Part shown: piece after piece, positions 1 to 12,095 of the stretch
Position numbering within the stretch: the stretch's first letter is position 1
How the letters are laid out: each line of letters opens with the position of its first letter
Assembly: GCF_958979055.1 (NCBI RefSeq)
Contig: NC_084886.1
Span: 6,896,154 to 6,960,153 of the forward strand
DNA: 64,000 bases
DNA from: Alnus glutinosa
Lineage: Eukaryota > Streptophyta > Magnoliopsida > Fagales > Betulaceae
Reading direction: 5' to 3'
Notes under the pieces: generated by a model
Databases searched by the model: none
The model's input: only the letters and a program-made list of their open reading frames with translations
Told to the model about the DNA's origin: nothing
Program-made: the position numbers and the translations under genes

Positions 1-44
1 AAGTTTTCCGGATAAAAACAAGGGCTCAACAATAAAAGTCATAC

Positions 45-519
45 CAATGTGGCACATTCTTCTGCAAGATCAGGTCCAGCTGCAGCATGCAGACCAGCGC
101 TGCTGTGTGCTTCATCCAAGTTCTGTTAGCCATCCAATTTTAAATTATATCAGATATCAAATGCATTGTATCCAAGACCAGACTACAAAGTATCAAGTGC
201 TCACCTCATTTGTCGAGTTCACAACAGCATCTACCTCAAGATTCCATGGGTTCCCCCTCCAAAGATATATCTTTGAGTTAATTTCATGATCAACGGGAAA
301 CCTTGACACCATTGAATAGCTACTGCTCTCCGCCCCCGGAGACGTCAAAGGATCAGGAAAGTATGAATTGGAAAATGAAGGATCTTCAATCTCAAATTCC
401 AAAGAAGACCTATGCTCCGCATCACTCCAACGTGGAACTTGATCCAAGCTAACAACAGAGTCCCCACTATCTGTTGGTACTCCACCCCGGGTTGCGGCTG
501 TAGCCACAGTCCGGTACAT
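45..519 (-). CDS. GDAP2-like macro-domain protein, 5' part (gene continues past the left edge)
   Basis: Two exons are visible: exon 1 at 519-205 and exon 2 at 122-45, each bounded by GT/AG signals in matching phase. They encode about 131 residues. The start is the ATG at 519, giving MYRTVATAATRGG; the in-frame codon at 534 is TTG. Residues from about 85 onward are the start of a macro (ADP-ribose-binding, Appr-1''-p processing type) domain: VDAVVNSTNE at the end of exon 1, then an acidic LDEAH stretch, the glycine/alanine-rich GLHAAAGPDLAEEC segment in exon 2. From family knowledge, plant homologues (Arabidopsis At1g69340 type) carry a macro domain followed by a CRAL-TRIO/Sec14-like domain; the second domain would lie outside this window. 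The substrate and role in plants are unsettled. The family call is firm; the rest of the protein is unseen. Confidence 0.88.
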
Positions 520-1270
520 TTTTTCAACTCCCAATCAGAGTCTCACCTCCCTTAATGTTGGGTTTCTCAAACCCAGTATCAAAAACACTACTATCACCAG
601 TCCTTTCAAAATCACAACTTCAACTGCCACATGAACGAATTCCTGAATGCAAACCCAAATCAATCACAGACTTCCCCTGAATCAACACAATAAAACTAAT
701 CACATAGATACAAACACAACAAGCACAATTCAACCAGAACTTTTATCCTATGCTCAAAATAAACTAGATTACAATCAAGTCACCATAACCAGAAGAATTT
801 GGAAAACTAGAAACACAATCCTCATGGATAAACCATTTATAATTTCCTATTACGAAACGTAAAAACAAAAACAAAATCAAGGATCACTCAAATTCTGAAT
901 CACTCCGATTGGTAGCTGAGAAAATGGTACGAAAAAAACAAAAAATAAAATTTCGAATCTCAAAAATCTCAGCACAGAGTACCAAAACTAAACAAAAATC
1001 TCCTTCCAAAAGTCTCCCCCTGAATTACATTGGACACTACATTCGAATTTCGCTTTGTTTCGTATCCCACAGTTTTCGTAGCAACCAAACGGATACGTAA
1101 AAATTGAGTTTCGAACCCTAACCTGAAATTTTCCTCGGAAATGAACAATTAAACAAAGAAAAATTCTAAGAAACCCAAAAATTCGGGTAGAAGAGGTATA
1201 GAGAGAGAGAGAGAGAGAGAGAGTACCTGTGATTGAGTTTCTGCTCTGAAATGATTTTTTCTTTTTTCTT
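520..1270 (-). promoter_or_regulatory. Leader and promoter region of the GDAP2-like gene
   Basis: On the minus strand a plausible donor (CACAG/GTAC) lies at 1226, so a short leader exon above it may be spliced to the region just upstream of the ATG at 519. The acceptor near 530 is weak, so the leader intron is tentative. A GA/CT tract sits right after the donor. No coding sequence is seen here. Confidence 0.4.
1199..1223. repeat. (GA)n microsatellite
   Basis: About twelve GA units in the leader of the GDAP2-like gene. GA/CT tracts are common in plant 5' UTRs. Confidence 0.9.
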
Positions 1271-1593
1271 TTTTGGTTGGGTAAGAAGTACAACTATTTT
1301 TGGTGGGTCGATGAGCTTGCAAAGGCAAACAAGCTCATTTTGCCAGGAAAATACGAGGAAAATATGGTATCTTATATATGTTTTGTCTTTTTGTGCAGTT
1401 TGACTCTGGATATCATCACAACCCCCTCCATCTCTATCTCTAGTCTCTATATTCCATGTAAAGACCCTTTTCGTCATCCAATAGAAGAAAGACTCTCTCT
1501 TCTTTTTTGCACAATAATATTTCCAACAGGTTTTTTTTAATTTTTTTTATTCAACAGGTTTTTATGTCGTGGTTTTTTTTTTTTTTTTTTATT

Positions 1594-2382
1594 AGAAAAG
1601 TACACGTAACTCTCTTAAACTACCATTCAATTGTTAATGTACTCCCCAAACTACTAATTATGTCAATGTCCACCCCTAAATTACAAAAAAATGTCAATGT
1701 CCCCCATAAGACCAATAAAAAGACAAAAATGACTTTAATTTTTTTTAATAAGACAAAAATGTCCTCATAAATTCAAAAAATTAAAAAAAAATATTTTACA
1801 AAAATCAAATAAAACGAAAATAAAAAAATAACGAAAAAATAACTTTTTTTTTTTAAAAGCAAACAAAAAATAACTGATTTTTTTAAAAAATAAAAAATAA
1901 AACAAATGAAAAAAAGAAAAAGAAAAACCAGTTTTTATTAAATTAAAAAACGAAAAAGAACAATTTTTTTTTTAAAGAAAAAAAAAACGAAAAAACAAAA
2001 AATAACTGAAGTTTATTTAATTATTTATTTATTTTAAAAAATAAAACAAATTAAAAAAAAGGTTTTTATTAAAATAAAAAAAAAACGAAAAAGAACATTT
2101 TTTTTAAAAGAAAAACAAAACCAAAAAAAAAAAAACTGAAAATTATGATTTTTTTAAAAAATAAAAAATAAAAAAACAGTTTTAAATTTTATTATTATTT
2201 TTTGGAATCAATTTTTGTTATTTTATATTTTTTTAATAATTTTTTTTTTTTTAGTTTTATTTTATTTTAATAATTTTATGAATGGCATTTTTGTCATTAG
2301 GGGGACATTGACACAATTGGTAGTTTGGGGGGTACATTGACAATGAGGTGGTAGTTTGAAGAGGTTATGTGTACTTTTCCCT
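1594..2382. mobile_element. Long fold-back MITE
   Basis: The left arm (about 1594-1735) and the reverse complement of the right arm (about 2283-2382) match at roughly 80 percent over about 85 bases. Both begin with an AGAAAAGTACAC-like end and carry AAACTACC and GTCAATGT blocks. The interior is extremely AT-rich (homopolymer runs of A and T, no ORF). The flanks are T-rich, so a target duplication cannot be read. This is a non-coding terminal-inverted-repeat element; the superfamily is not assigned. Confidence 0.75.
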
Positions 2383-2384
2383 CC

Positions 2385-2394
<10 letters not shown>

Positions 2395-2415
<21 letters not shown>

Positions 2416-2417
2416 GG
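2395..2417. repeat. Poly-G run
   Basis: Twenty-three G in a row directly follow a T run just right of the fold-back MITE. Such a run is hard to sequence and its length may be an assembly estimate. Confidence 0.9.
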
Positions 2418-2480
2418 TTGATGAGCGTGTATGGAGCACCATGTATTCGGGTAATTGGGTTTGACCTTCTTGTCTACTTA

Positions 2481-2796
2481 GGGTGCGTTTGGGATTGCGA
2501 TTTCGTAGTGAAAAAATGCGATTTTAAACCAAATCATAAAAAATGAATCGTTTGGAAACTGCGTTTTTAAAAAATTGCGATTTGAAAACGCAGAAAAATG
2601 CTTATTCAAATCATAGGCAATGAAGTGCTTTTTTGAAAACGCAGTATTTTAAAAGGTTAACCTACGATTTTAAAGGTCAAACTGCGATTTTGCCAAACGC
2701 TTAACTGCGTTTTTAAAAATCACTTTTTTAAATCGTACATTTTTAAATCGTTATTTTTAAATCGCACTTTTTGAAATTGCAAACCCAAACGGACCC
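2481..2796. mobile_element. Tourist-like MITE, family A, copy 1
   Basis: Terminal inverted repeats GGGTGCGTTTGGGATTGC and, on the other strand, GGGTCCGTTTGGGTTTGC flank 316 bases rich in short TTTTAAA/GCGATTT blocks. The 3-bp target duplication TTA lies at 2478-2480 and 2797-2799, as expected for PIF/Harbinger-derived Tourist MITEs. Copies 2 and 3 lie at 36394 and 59402. Confidence 0.85.
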
Positions 2797-2908
2797 TTAC
2801 TCGGTTACTCCTCAAGGTTTGCTAAGATTTTGTGGATTGACAGATTGAGAGTTAGTATAATAGTGGGACAATATCCCCTTCGGTTCAAATGAGTTGCGAG
2901 GAGATTTA

Positions 2909-3698
2909 TGCTTCGTTTGTTTTGATGTAAAATGATTTTCGCCGTAAAATAGTCTCAGGAAAGTCATTTTTCTGAAAAAAAAAAATTTTGCCAAAAACAT
3001 TTTTCGGTGTTTGGTACGTAAGGAAAATCACAAATATTTTTATATTTTTATTCAATCATATTAACCTATAAAAATCAATTTTTATTCAAAACATATAAAT
3101 GTAAAATAATATAAAATTTACTGGAGATGAGATCCCGTCACTGACCGACAGGATTCCGGCCACTTTTACCGAATTCTGGTTACTATAACCAGAATCTAAG
3201 ATAAAGGCTGGAATCCAGACAGTATCGTCAGAATCTGGGTTGGCCGGACTCCGGTATACTGGCCAGAAACTGCCAGAACTGCTGGAATTCGACCGTTCTG
3301 GCCAAATCCCGGCCAGTCGGCAGGGATCCGGCTGGGATTTTCTGGCCAAATCTGGCCGGCCGGGATCCAACCTTTCTGAACAGATTCAAGTGAAGATGGC
3401 TGAATTCCGACGACATTAACCTGAGGTTGTCAGATTTCGATACCGGTAAGATTTTGGTGATGGTCAACTGCTTTAACGTGAAGGTCGACTGTGTCGTTTA
3501 AAAGGGGTCGAATGCGTTTGACGTCTTTGGAAAATGATTTACGCTTTTAAAAAACATAAATCATTTTCCGAAATTTACAAAGCATTTTTGGTCAAACATA
3601 AATCATTTCCGGTTGATTATTATTTTCGTCCCTACCAAACACCGAAAAATATCGAAATCACTTTTCAAAAATCATTTTATGCTAAAACAAACGGAGCA
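2909..3698. mobile_element. MITE family B, copy 1 (790 bp, TTA target duplication)
   Basis: The ends TGCTTCGTTTGTTTTG and the reverse complement TGCTCCGTTTGTTTTA form inverted repeats that extend inward for well over 100 bases. TTA is duplicated at 2906-2908 and 3699-3701. The centre (about 3130-3370) is built from degenerate CCGGAATCCGGC-like palindromic units. There is no transposase. A second, rearranged copy lies at 58402 in opposite orientation. Confidence 0.85.
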
Positions 3699-3840
3699 TT
3701 AGTTAATTTTATTTGGATGGTAGAATTATCCTTTTACATTTTTATGAATAATTTTGCTTTTCAAATAATATTAATTGGATTTCCTTCCGTTCATTTTAAC
3801 CGAAAAAGATCAAAATGCCAAATTGTGATAGTAGGTTAAA

Positions 3841-4120
3841 AAAAAAAAAAAAGTGGTTTTATTTTTTTACATATCTCTTGTTTATCTTCGTATAATTGAT
3901 CATTTCACCATTAAATCTATGAGAGAATATGTGGATTTCATATATTCGATGGTAGATTTACAAAATAGATATATAAGAAAATGACACTAAACATATCTCT
4001 AAAGGAAAAATAAAAAATATGTGGCTTACAGTACAACCTAAACCATCCCTTTGACCACAACCGCAAGGCTAACGACTGTGTTTGGCAACAAGTTTTCCCT
4101 CTCTTTTTCAAATTTCTCTA

Positions 4121-4158
<38 letters not shown>

Positions 4159-4318
4159 AACTCAATTCTTCGTATTACCAAACAAGTTTCTTCACTTTTA
4201 TTTTACAAAAAATTTTAAACTTTTCATTTAACCTTTATATCACATCAATCAATTCTTTTACTATTTATTTATTTATTTATTTATTTTTAAAAAAAGAGGT
4301 ATAAAGCTTTGTCAAATA
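3841..4318. repeat. AT-rich spacer with MITE family C-like remnant
   Basis: No gene is seen. Poly-A runs occur at 3838-3852 and 4122-4155. From about 4080 the sequence TGTTTGGCAA opens a stretch with CACATCAATCA and TATTTAT blocks that resembles the elements at 23230 and 24800; an inverted match to the start lies near 4300-4318. Confidence 0.45.
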
Positions 4319-4380
4319 TACTTGACAATTTTTTACACAACTCTTAAAAATCGTCACAAACCCAACATGGAATTAGCATA

Positions 4381-4740
4381 TTCGGATTTTGTATAATTGG
4401 GTTTGGATTGACCTGAATTAACCTGTTTAATAAACAGGTCAATCCCAAATCAACCCATTTAACACATGGGTGACCTGTATACTATTTTTTAAAAAAATAA
4501 AAAATAAAAAATAAACTAGACCTAAAAGTAAAATAAGTGGGTTATACGGGTTAGGTCAAAATGGATCATTTATTTATTTAAGTTAGTTTTCAAATAACTT
4601 TCTTGTTTATCAAACAGGTCGTATTGTGTCACCGACTAGCATATTTAAATGGGTAATGTTATGATTGACAGATATGATATTTTAAACTAAACGGGTCGTG
4701 TTAAGATTGACTCTTAACAGGTTGACGAACATGCCAACCC
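4381..4740. repeat. Interspersed repeat remnant with GGTCAACCC/TTAACAGGT motifs
   Basis: Short inverted motifs (AACAGGTCAATCC, GGTTGACGAACATGCC, ACGGGTCGTGTTAAGATTGAC) recur through this stretch. The style matches widespread plant repeats built on GGGTTGACCCG units, but no ends can be defined. No coding potential. Confidence 0.4.
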
Positions 4741-6141
4741 AGATTAAAAGCCCTACACAAGGGTAGTTTCCCCTTCTCCTTTTTCCCCCCCCCCCAAAAA
4801 AAAAAAAAACGGTTATTATGATTTGAGAGTGGCCGAATCACTTCTTGTAACCTCCAAACTGTATCATCTTTTGAGGCGGCCAAACAGCAATCCCTTAAAC
4901 TGCAAGCCACCCATTCTTTCTCTTTCTTAAGTGTTATCGGTTATCACAATTTGAACCATTTATAAATAAGACCTGTTATTTCTTCGATTCTTGTCAAATT
5001 CTCATCCAACATGAAGAAATAACATTTCTCTTTCTCTTTATAAATAAACTGTAAGAAACATAAAAGAAAAATAAGAAGAAGAAGAAGCTATTATACTGTT
5101 GCAATGCACCGAATTTCAATACGATTTTGTGTTCCTTTTTGCCATGTAATTGGAAAATTGGGTTAGCGTGTGCGAAAGAGTTATCTGGGAATGGGATGCA
5201 TATGAGATTTGTTATTTTGTCATTGAAACTTTCTCCAACACCGTTCATAGACGTAGACCAAAGGTCGTAAAAGTATTTGATTTTCTTTTTCTTTTCTTTT
5301 TTCTTCTTTTTTGTGTGGTTATTTTGTCCTATTTCTTTATTTCTTTATTTATATTTTGCATAAACCCCATAAGAATTTACTTTATTCACAATATGATGTG
5401 GCCCTTCTTTATATATACTTCCATTGGCTATTGGATCTGGCCGTTGTTATTTTAAATTTTTTATTTTTATTTTTTTGAATAGTGTAATATTTAATGTTAC
5501 TGTTATCTTAATCTCTTGTTGAGATGGTCGGGGTTTGTTAATATCTTTAGTTAAGAGGTTGGGTAGTTTGTTTACAGTTATAAACTTCTTGGCTATAAAA
5601 AGTCTAGATAAGATCAAAATAGGTCGTTTTCATTGAGTGATTCTATATATACATTACCCTCGTATCACTTTTGTATTATTCTGAAGTTAATGTGACGTGT
5701 CTTTCTAACAAAAAGAGTTTAATTTTATGCATCGCATGTTAATGATGTTATAGATGACGGCGCCATATCAACTTTAAAATGATACAAAGGTAATATAAGA
5801 GTCGACGTATAGGATTACTCGTTTTCATCAGTTTTCATATTAGGAACAAGCGAATTAAGTTAAGTTGGAATTTTCAAAATTTATTGAAGTTACGGTTGTG
5901 GCCTTGAGTGTTGCCAGATTTTCGAAGGCTGGATCACACAACTCCATATATATGGGAGACAAACCATAAGTAACAAGTGAAAAGAAAAACTTTTGACTCG
6001 TTCAATTATTGAAGATATATAACTGCAAACGTACATGAAACGGAGAAGTAATTGCAATAACATGAACGCTTAACTCATGACTAGTTTCTCCATAATCCCT
6101 CAAGGCGAATCAATCCTAGAAGGAAGCTGTTGGAAGCTTGA
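4741..6141. other. Intergenic spacer
   Basis: AT-rich DNA with a C run at about 4786-4795 and T-rich tracts around 5281-5340. Apart from the MITE at 5635-5820 I see no gene or RNA. ORFs here are short and low in complexity. Confidence 0.6.
5635..5820. mobile_element. Hairpin MITE with 8-9 bp target duplication
   Basis: The two arms pair over about 65 bases (left GAGTGATTCTATAT, right reverse complement GAGTAATCCTATAC). The flanks carry GTTTTCATT at 5626-5634 and GTTTTCATC at 5821-5829, so 8 exact or 9 near-exact bases are duplicated. That size suits a hAT or Mutator-type MITE. Total length is 186 bases. Confidence 0.8.
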
Positions 6142-9100
6142 TCAAATGTTCGTATTGCTAATCTTCCACTGCTCAAAAAGTCGCATAAGATTTATCCCAC
6201 AACTTCCACCATCTCCAAGAGCTTTCCTTGCCTTTTCTCTAATGCGTGCAGCTTCCCCTCTCAACAATTCACTCCCCATCATCTCTCTAATTCTCTCTCC
6301 AATCTCTTCCCCCTTCACCATGCACGACCTGGTCAGCCCATTCCCAACTCCTCACCCACATCCCAAGCCCACTCCTCTCCACCACCTCCGCATTAATCTT
6401 CTGATCCCCATGCTGCGGCCAGGCTAAAATCGGCACACCGTGCCAAGCTGCCTCAACCACCGAGATCCATCCGCAATGGCTCACAAACCCTCCCACAGCT
6501 CTGTGACCCAGTATGTCTTCTTGGTCCACCCAAGTCTTCACCACCAATCCCTTCGCCTTCACGCGCTCCATCAACTCACGCCCCACCACCTCGTCCAGAC
6601 CCTCTTCTTCCTCTTTGTCAACTTTCTTGTCCTTCACCACCCACAAAAATCTACACCCACTTTTGATTAACCCTTTACCTATCTCTCTTATTTGATCCCT
6701 CGACATGGCTGTCCGACTACCAAAACTAACATAGACCACCGACCCCGTCAGTTGCTCGTCGAGCCACTTCAATTGATCACCACGCTCTCCTCTCTCAAAC
6801 TCACACGGCGCAAATGGTCCAACCGCAAACACAGATGGCAACCCCTCTATTACTTTTCCGCCATTAAGAGCCCCTAGTGACTCCGCTTCAAGTCCGTCAA
6901 ACGTATTGATTACAACCCCATTTAATTTTGGAACTTTAGGACTGTCTTCCTTCATTATGTTAGCAAAGAGACTATTTGAGGTCAGAAGCAAGGGAGGGAT
7001 TGACGATCTGGGTATTGGCGTTAAGGCCTGGAATTTTAGCAGAATCGTCACTAGCTTTGGATGCAAAGGTGGGGAAGTATGAAAAGAAAGAAAACATTCT
7101 GGCTGATGATGTGAAGAGGATGTAGCTACTAGCTAGGGATATGTTGGGTTTCAGTAACTGGAATGACAGAGGAAATCAAACTCACATCAAAGACGAGGGC
7201 ATGGAGAGGTGGAGAAAGTGAGGCGAGGAGAGGAGAAAGAAGGTGAGCTGAGCGACGCATAACGCATTGCTTCAAACCGGAGCCAAAATGGGTCAGTGGA
7301 GTTGACAGTGGAAGGGTCCAAAGAGAGGAGGTTGAATTGCACCTGAGAGACTGAGGGAAAGCAGAGAGTGTTAGAGAATATATTGATACCGTATATTACG
7401 GTACTTTCCATATATTGTAGGATTTGATTTAATCCTTATTAATTGTAATTGATTATAATCAAATCAGATTTGAATACATTCAATTCTGATTTGATTATAT
7501 TCTCTTTACATACTATTTTGTATTCTCTCTATATCCCTATAAATAGAGATGATTTGTATTGTAAATCATTCAAGCAATAAGAGCATAATGTAGCCTTAGG
7601 GCTTTACCCTGTGGATGTAGGTCATAGACCGAATCACGTAAAATTCCTTTGTCTATTTTATTACTCCGCAATCTTTATTTGTCATTTGTTTATGCTTTCT
7701 TTCATGGTATCAGAGCTATAGGCTAACGCCAGTGTTTGATCCAATGGTCCTGTGATTTATTTCTCTTGTTTATTTTTTTTTTTTCCAATTTCTTGTATTT
7801 CAGTTTTCTCATCATTCCTCTGTTCGATCAATGTCCTCTGTTTCTTTTCTTTTCATTCTCTGTTTCTCTTTCTTTTCTTTCTTTTGTTTTGTCAAACAGT
7901 GGTGTGCGTGAGTTGGAGATAAACTTTCCTCCAACTCATGTCACTTATGTCTTCTATGTTGCTGTTCAATCAAAAATTCTCCTTTTCCGCATATGTCTTT
8001 TCTTTTTGTATTGTTGTTCTTTTTTATTCAAAAAATAAAAAATAAAAAAATCCAGTGCTTGCCTGTGTCTCCTTTGGAAACAAAACAAACCATTTTTCAA
8101 ATGGTTTTCTCTTGCATTTTCACGCACGAAAAAAAAAAAAGAAAAAAGAAAAAAAGGAGATGTCCATGGTGACCGGAACATCTCCGGCGGAAAAAAAAAA
8201 GTTTTTTTTTTTTTTTTTTTTTTTTTTCGATATCCGTGGGTGCAATATTGTGCAATTCTATGCGATTCATGCCGTACGTGCCTGTGCGATTTTGTCCTTG
8301 TGGGTACCTGTGACGGAGTGTGGCTGCTGGGATATGCGGCAGCCGATCGGCGTTTCTCCGGTGGAATTTGTTTCAGATCGTTTGTGGCTTTGTTGCGTGG
8401 CCTATATTCCGATTAGAATTTTGAAGGAGTTTGTCGGCATCCTCTGGTGGTTCTGGCAGTTCTGATCCCAGAGAGAGACGTGATCTCTCAGTGCTCCAGT
8501 CTAACAAGCCCTCGGTAGAAGCTCTCAGTAAAGATTCTGGTGCGGGTCTGGAGATTCTGGTTCTTGTTTGGTATTTTGTATTCGGTTCAGGTATTTTTTC
8601 TGTTCAATGCCTTATTGGTCCGGTTTACCAGTTTTCAAACCGGTTCATTGCCTTTTAGGTTCGGGTCAGTGCATTCTAGGACCGATTCATTGTGATTTTC
8701 TGACCGGTTCGGTGGTTTTCTCCTTCAAAAAAAAAAAAAAAAAAAAAAAAAAAGGACGGCGAGAGAGACGAAAAAAAAAAAGAGAGATTTTCTCGAGAAA
8801 AGGAAGAGAAAGAAGAAAAAAAAAAAAAAAAAAGGAAAGAGAAGGAAAAAAAAAAATAAGGGGAGAGAGAGAAAGAAGGAAAAAAAAATCATTAAAAGAG
8901 GCCAAAGTTGCCCAAATTGTTTTTTTGCCTTTTGTTGGCCCATTATTTGTATTTGGCCTTTGCGGTTTTGTTTCAAACTAAGGCCTATTTTAGCCCATAG
9001 TTGGCTCTGGCCCATAGTTGGCCCATATTATTTGACATGTGGTATTGTTTCAACCCATGTTCATTTCAGCCCATAATTGGCCCTACATATTTTTGGCTCC

Positions 9101-9337
9101 TGTGGTATTGTTTCAAATCCAGGTCCATTTTAGCCCATCGTTGGCTTTCATATTTGGCCCATAGTTGGCCCATTATTTGTATTTTGGCATTTGTGGTCTT
9201 ATTTTAAGCCCATGCCCATTTAGCCCCCAGTTGGCTCGAAGAAGAAGAAGGAGGAAGACGAAGAAGAAGCAGAAGAAGGAAGATGAAGAAGAAGAAGAAG
9301 AAAGATGTTCTCCAAACTGGGTTATATCTGACCCAAC

Positions 9338-9386
<49 letters not shown>

Positions 9387-9945
9387 CAAACAAAATTTCA
9401 GAATCTTCCACCTTGAGTTTGCAGGGGATGTTACAGAATATATTGATACCGTATATTACGGTACTTCCATATATTGTAGGATTTGATTTAATCCTCATTA
9501 ATTGTAATTGATTATAATCAAATTAGATTTGAATACATTCAATTATGATTTGATTATATTCTCTTTACATACCATTTTGTATTCTCTCTATATCCCTGTA
9601 AATATGGATGATTTGTATTGTAAATCATTCAAGCAATAAGAGCATAATGTAACCTTAAGGCTTTACTCTGTGAATGTAGGTCATAGACCGAACCACGTAA
9701 AATTTCTTTGTCTATTTTATTACTCCACAATCTTTATTTGTCATTTGTTTATGTTTTCTTTCATAGAGTAAGCGGGAGATGAAGTGAGACTCGGCGAGTG
9801 AGACGGTTGGGTGGGTGATGATGAGGGTGACGCGGCAGTGGTGCTGGACGAGCAGCGCGGCAAGTCTAAGGAAGGGTGTCAGATGGCCCATGCCAGCGCT
9901 AGGGAGGAGAGCTACATGAGGATGAAGGGCTACCGAAATCGACAT
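6142..9945 (-). pseudogene. UGT708-like glycosyltransferase pseudogene, split by an LTR element
   Basis: This is a decayed paralogue of the intact gene at 14243-15655. The N-terminal part (start ATG at 9945, [24 protein letters not shown], through ISRLL) lies at 9945-9764. The rest resumes at 7368 (SVSQVQF...) and runs to a TGA at 6142. The LTR element at 7369-9763 sits between them, inside the codons for the SRF-SAF region. Other damage: an 18-base or so loss and an 8-base or so gain near 7035-7135 that disturb the frame, a frameshift near 6310 after [13 protein letters not shown], and an Asn to Ile change in the PSPG motif (HCGWI for HCGWN). The central 250 codons are still open and closely similar to the paralogue. 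Non-functional by inference. Confidence 0.9.
7369..9763 (-). mobile_element. Non-autonomous LTR retroelement inside the UGT pseudogene
   Basis: Two LTRs of 336 and 335 bases (7369-7704 and 9429-9763) begin TGTTA and end TTTCA. On the plus strand the left LTR is followed at once by TGGTATCAGAGC (7705-7716), the classic initiator-Met tRNA primer site, and a purine-rich GCAGGGGA precedes the right LTR. The primer site shows that the element itself reads on the plus strand; the strand field marks the host gene it sits in. AGAG is repeated at both edges as a short target duplication. The 1.7-kb interior has no gag or pol, only T-, A- and GAA-rich tracts and repeated GCCCATAGTTGGC units (about 8930-9235). 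The LTRs differ at about 5 percent of sites, suggesting insertion some millions of years ago. It looks structurally whole but never coding (TRIM/LARD-like). Confidence 0.9.
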
Positions 9946-10380
9946 GCTTGGTGGATCCTATTTCTGGAGGTGGTGTCGATAATGGAGGGAGGCTTTAATT
10001 AGATGATAGGAGTGAAAATTGTCCACACAGGCCTTGAATCCTGTACAATTTTCAATGGAGATCGATCTCCTATTAAAAAAAGAAAATGAATGAACAAGAA
10101 TATGATTCCTTCCAGTAAAAAATATTAAAATAAATAGATTTTTCCTCCAATCTTACGATCTCGTCCATTTGAAGTTAATTAGAACTGACATTTCTTGTCC
10201 AGGAAAGCACACCGACGGGTCCTCGATCTTTATGTGTAGAAAAAACGTGATAATTAATTATGGGAGTAGGTGCAGCAATGTGAGGTTAACTGGTTAAGTC
10301 ATAGGTGTGATAGTGAGCCACGTGTACTTGTGCAAAGAAAATGAAATATTCATGATGGAGTAATAATGTTAGGAAGGTAA
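9946..10380 (-). promoter_or_regulatory. Upstream region of the UGT pseudogene
   Basis: Starting 7 bases above the ATG, this 430-base stretch is nearly identical in blocks to 23016-23629. It contains GCCACGTGTAC at about 10318, a G-box (CACGTG). The intact UGT gene at 15655 has only a faintly similar upstream sequence. Confidence 0.6.
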
Positions 10381-12095
10381 TAAAAAACTAAATAAATAAA
10401 GACAATAGCATAATAACAAAATAGAGCAGAGAGTTTTACGTGGTTTGATCAATGATCTACGTCCATAGAATAAATATATGACACGTTTACAACTTCTATA
10501 TAACTCTTGTACAACTCCGACAACTTTTTTAAAATCAACCATTAAATATATAAGATTCACATGTAGGAAAATAGATCTAATGGTTAATTTGAAAAAATAA
10601 AATAAAAGATATATGCGCAAATGGATGTTGTGAAAGATAAGGCGGCAGGGCGGCAGATATCGTGGAAGATCAGCTACTACATTCATTTGAAGTTAATAAG
10701 TGTTAAATGATAAGGATAGATGAAAGGAGTCCACCACAGATTGAAGAAGTATATCATGATCATACATTTTGAAGTTTTAAGTTACAAACATTTTATTGAC
10801 CGCTATCGCAGTCTCGCTTTTCTGGTATATTTTTCATATTCAAACATCTATGTTATCCAATCCTACGATGTAATTCTTCAACTGAACAATGATTCTGGCC
10901 ACTATTATATAACCGTCACTAAAAGTCCTTACCATTCCCACTGCCCGCTGTGGTGGTCGTCTCTATAAGTCGTCAGGGGCGGACCTATAATGGCGGTCTC
11001 AACCACATGTAGCTAACCACTGCTAGGTTTTAAACCCTATTTTCTTGTAGTTTTTGAATAACAATCAAATTGAGTATTTTTTAGTCACATCTTAAATTGT
11101 TAATACCATGAGAAAATGTCACAATATCATAAAAAACAACAAAGTTCTACAATTCTATAGCTTGGCATGTTTCATAGTTCCTTTAAGAATTGGAATTTTG
11201 CTTTTCGAAAGATACCCTTCAAAAAGAATCTAATACCAAATGAGGCTCTGAACAGAAACTTGTCTCACTCAGAAACTAATTGATAACCAATTTTCACATG
11301 GCTTCGTAGAGAAGTTTGGGCCAAAGAGGAAAGCTTCAGAAAGACCGACCTGTGATTTTGCGGGTATCAGAAACTTTGCTTGACTCTCACTCGAGCGAGA
11401 TTGCAGCGGAATTGTCACTCGATCTTCGCCTAATAGTTGCTTGAGCAACACTCTGCAAGAGTCACAGATAAAGTTTCACTTCATTCTGGCTCGAGCAAGA
11501 ATGCGATGAAACTTAAAACATAAACATCGCGCGATGTTGACTCGAGTGAAATTGTGGCTGTTTTAGAGAAGGATATTTTTTTTTTCATTTTAGTTTATAG
11601 GTCTCAAACCTTAGTTCTATTTAAACATAATAAGGCGGGTTTAGGCCGCCATTGTCTAATGTCTATTGTTATTCATATTTTATCAGGAAGAAACACTAGA
11701 GAGAATTTTCTCTATTTTTCCTATAATCCTAGTCTTTTTCTAGGCTTTATTATAGAAGAGTTGTTGATCTAGCATTCGCAAATTTTTGCTTTCCACATCA
11801 GAAACAGCATGTTCAGCCGCATAGGTTATAGTTATTGTCATTCAAGCAGCCTAAGAACCAACTAAATATACCAATTGATTAGCTAACCAAACATCCTGTG
11901 ACACAATTTACGCCTGTCTCATCCATATTACATTAAAGACAATAATTTTTTTTTGGGCCATTCAAAACATTAATTGAAAGAAAAAAGGATGCATATGCTA
12001 TCCTGTTGTAAAGAAACCGTTCTGAAATGTAAATTTAGACGGTAGATTTTTCCATATTGCTAAACCCAAGAAACCATTACCTATAGCAGCTTCAT
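10381..12095. other. Intergenic spacer with LTR-like remnants
   Basis: No gene is seen. GAGAGTTTTACGTGGTTTGA near 10430 resembles a sequence common in plant LTRs. From about 11230 to 11810, repeated CTCGAGCGAG/CTTGAGCAAC motifs, followed by a TATTTAAACATAATAAGG stretch and AGAGAGAATTTTCTC, look like an old, broken LTR. No ends or coding parts can be set. ORFs in this region are short and unrelated to known proteins. Confidence 0.35.

Noticed and set aside
534-534. Upstream start for the GDAP2-like protein
   Set aside because: The codon is TTG; the first ATG in frame is at 519 and fits the family N-terminus.
1594-2382. AT-rich stretch as a matrix attachment region or origin
   Set aside because: The paired arms explain it as a fold-back element; nothing specific supports an origin.
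8055-9416. Several Lys- or Phe-rich ORFs
   Set aside because: They translate A, T and GAA runs inside the LTR element and have no protein-like composition.
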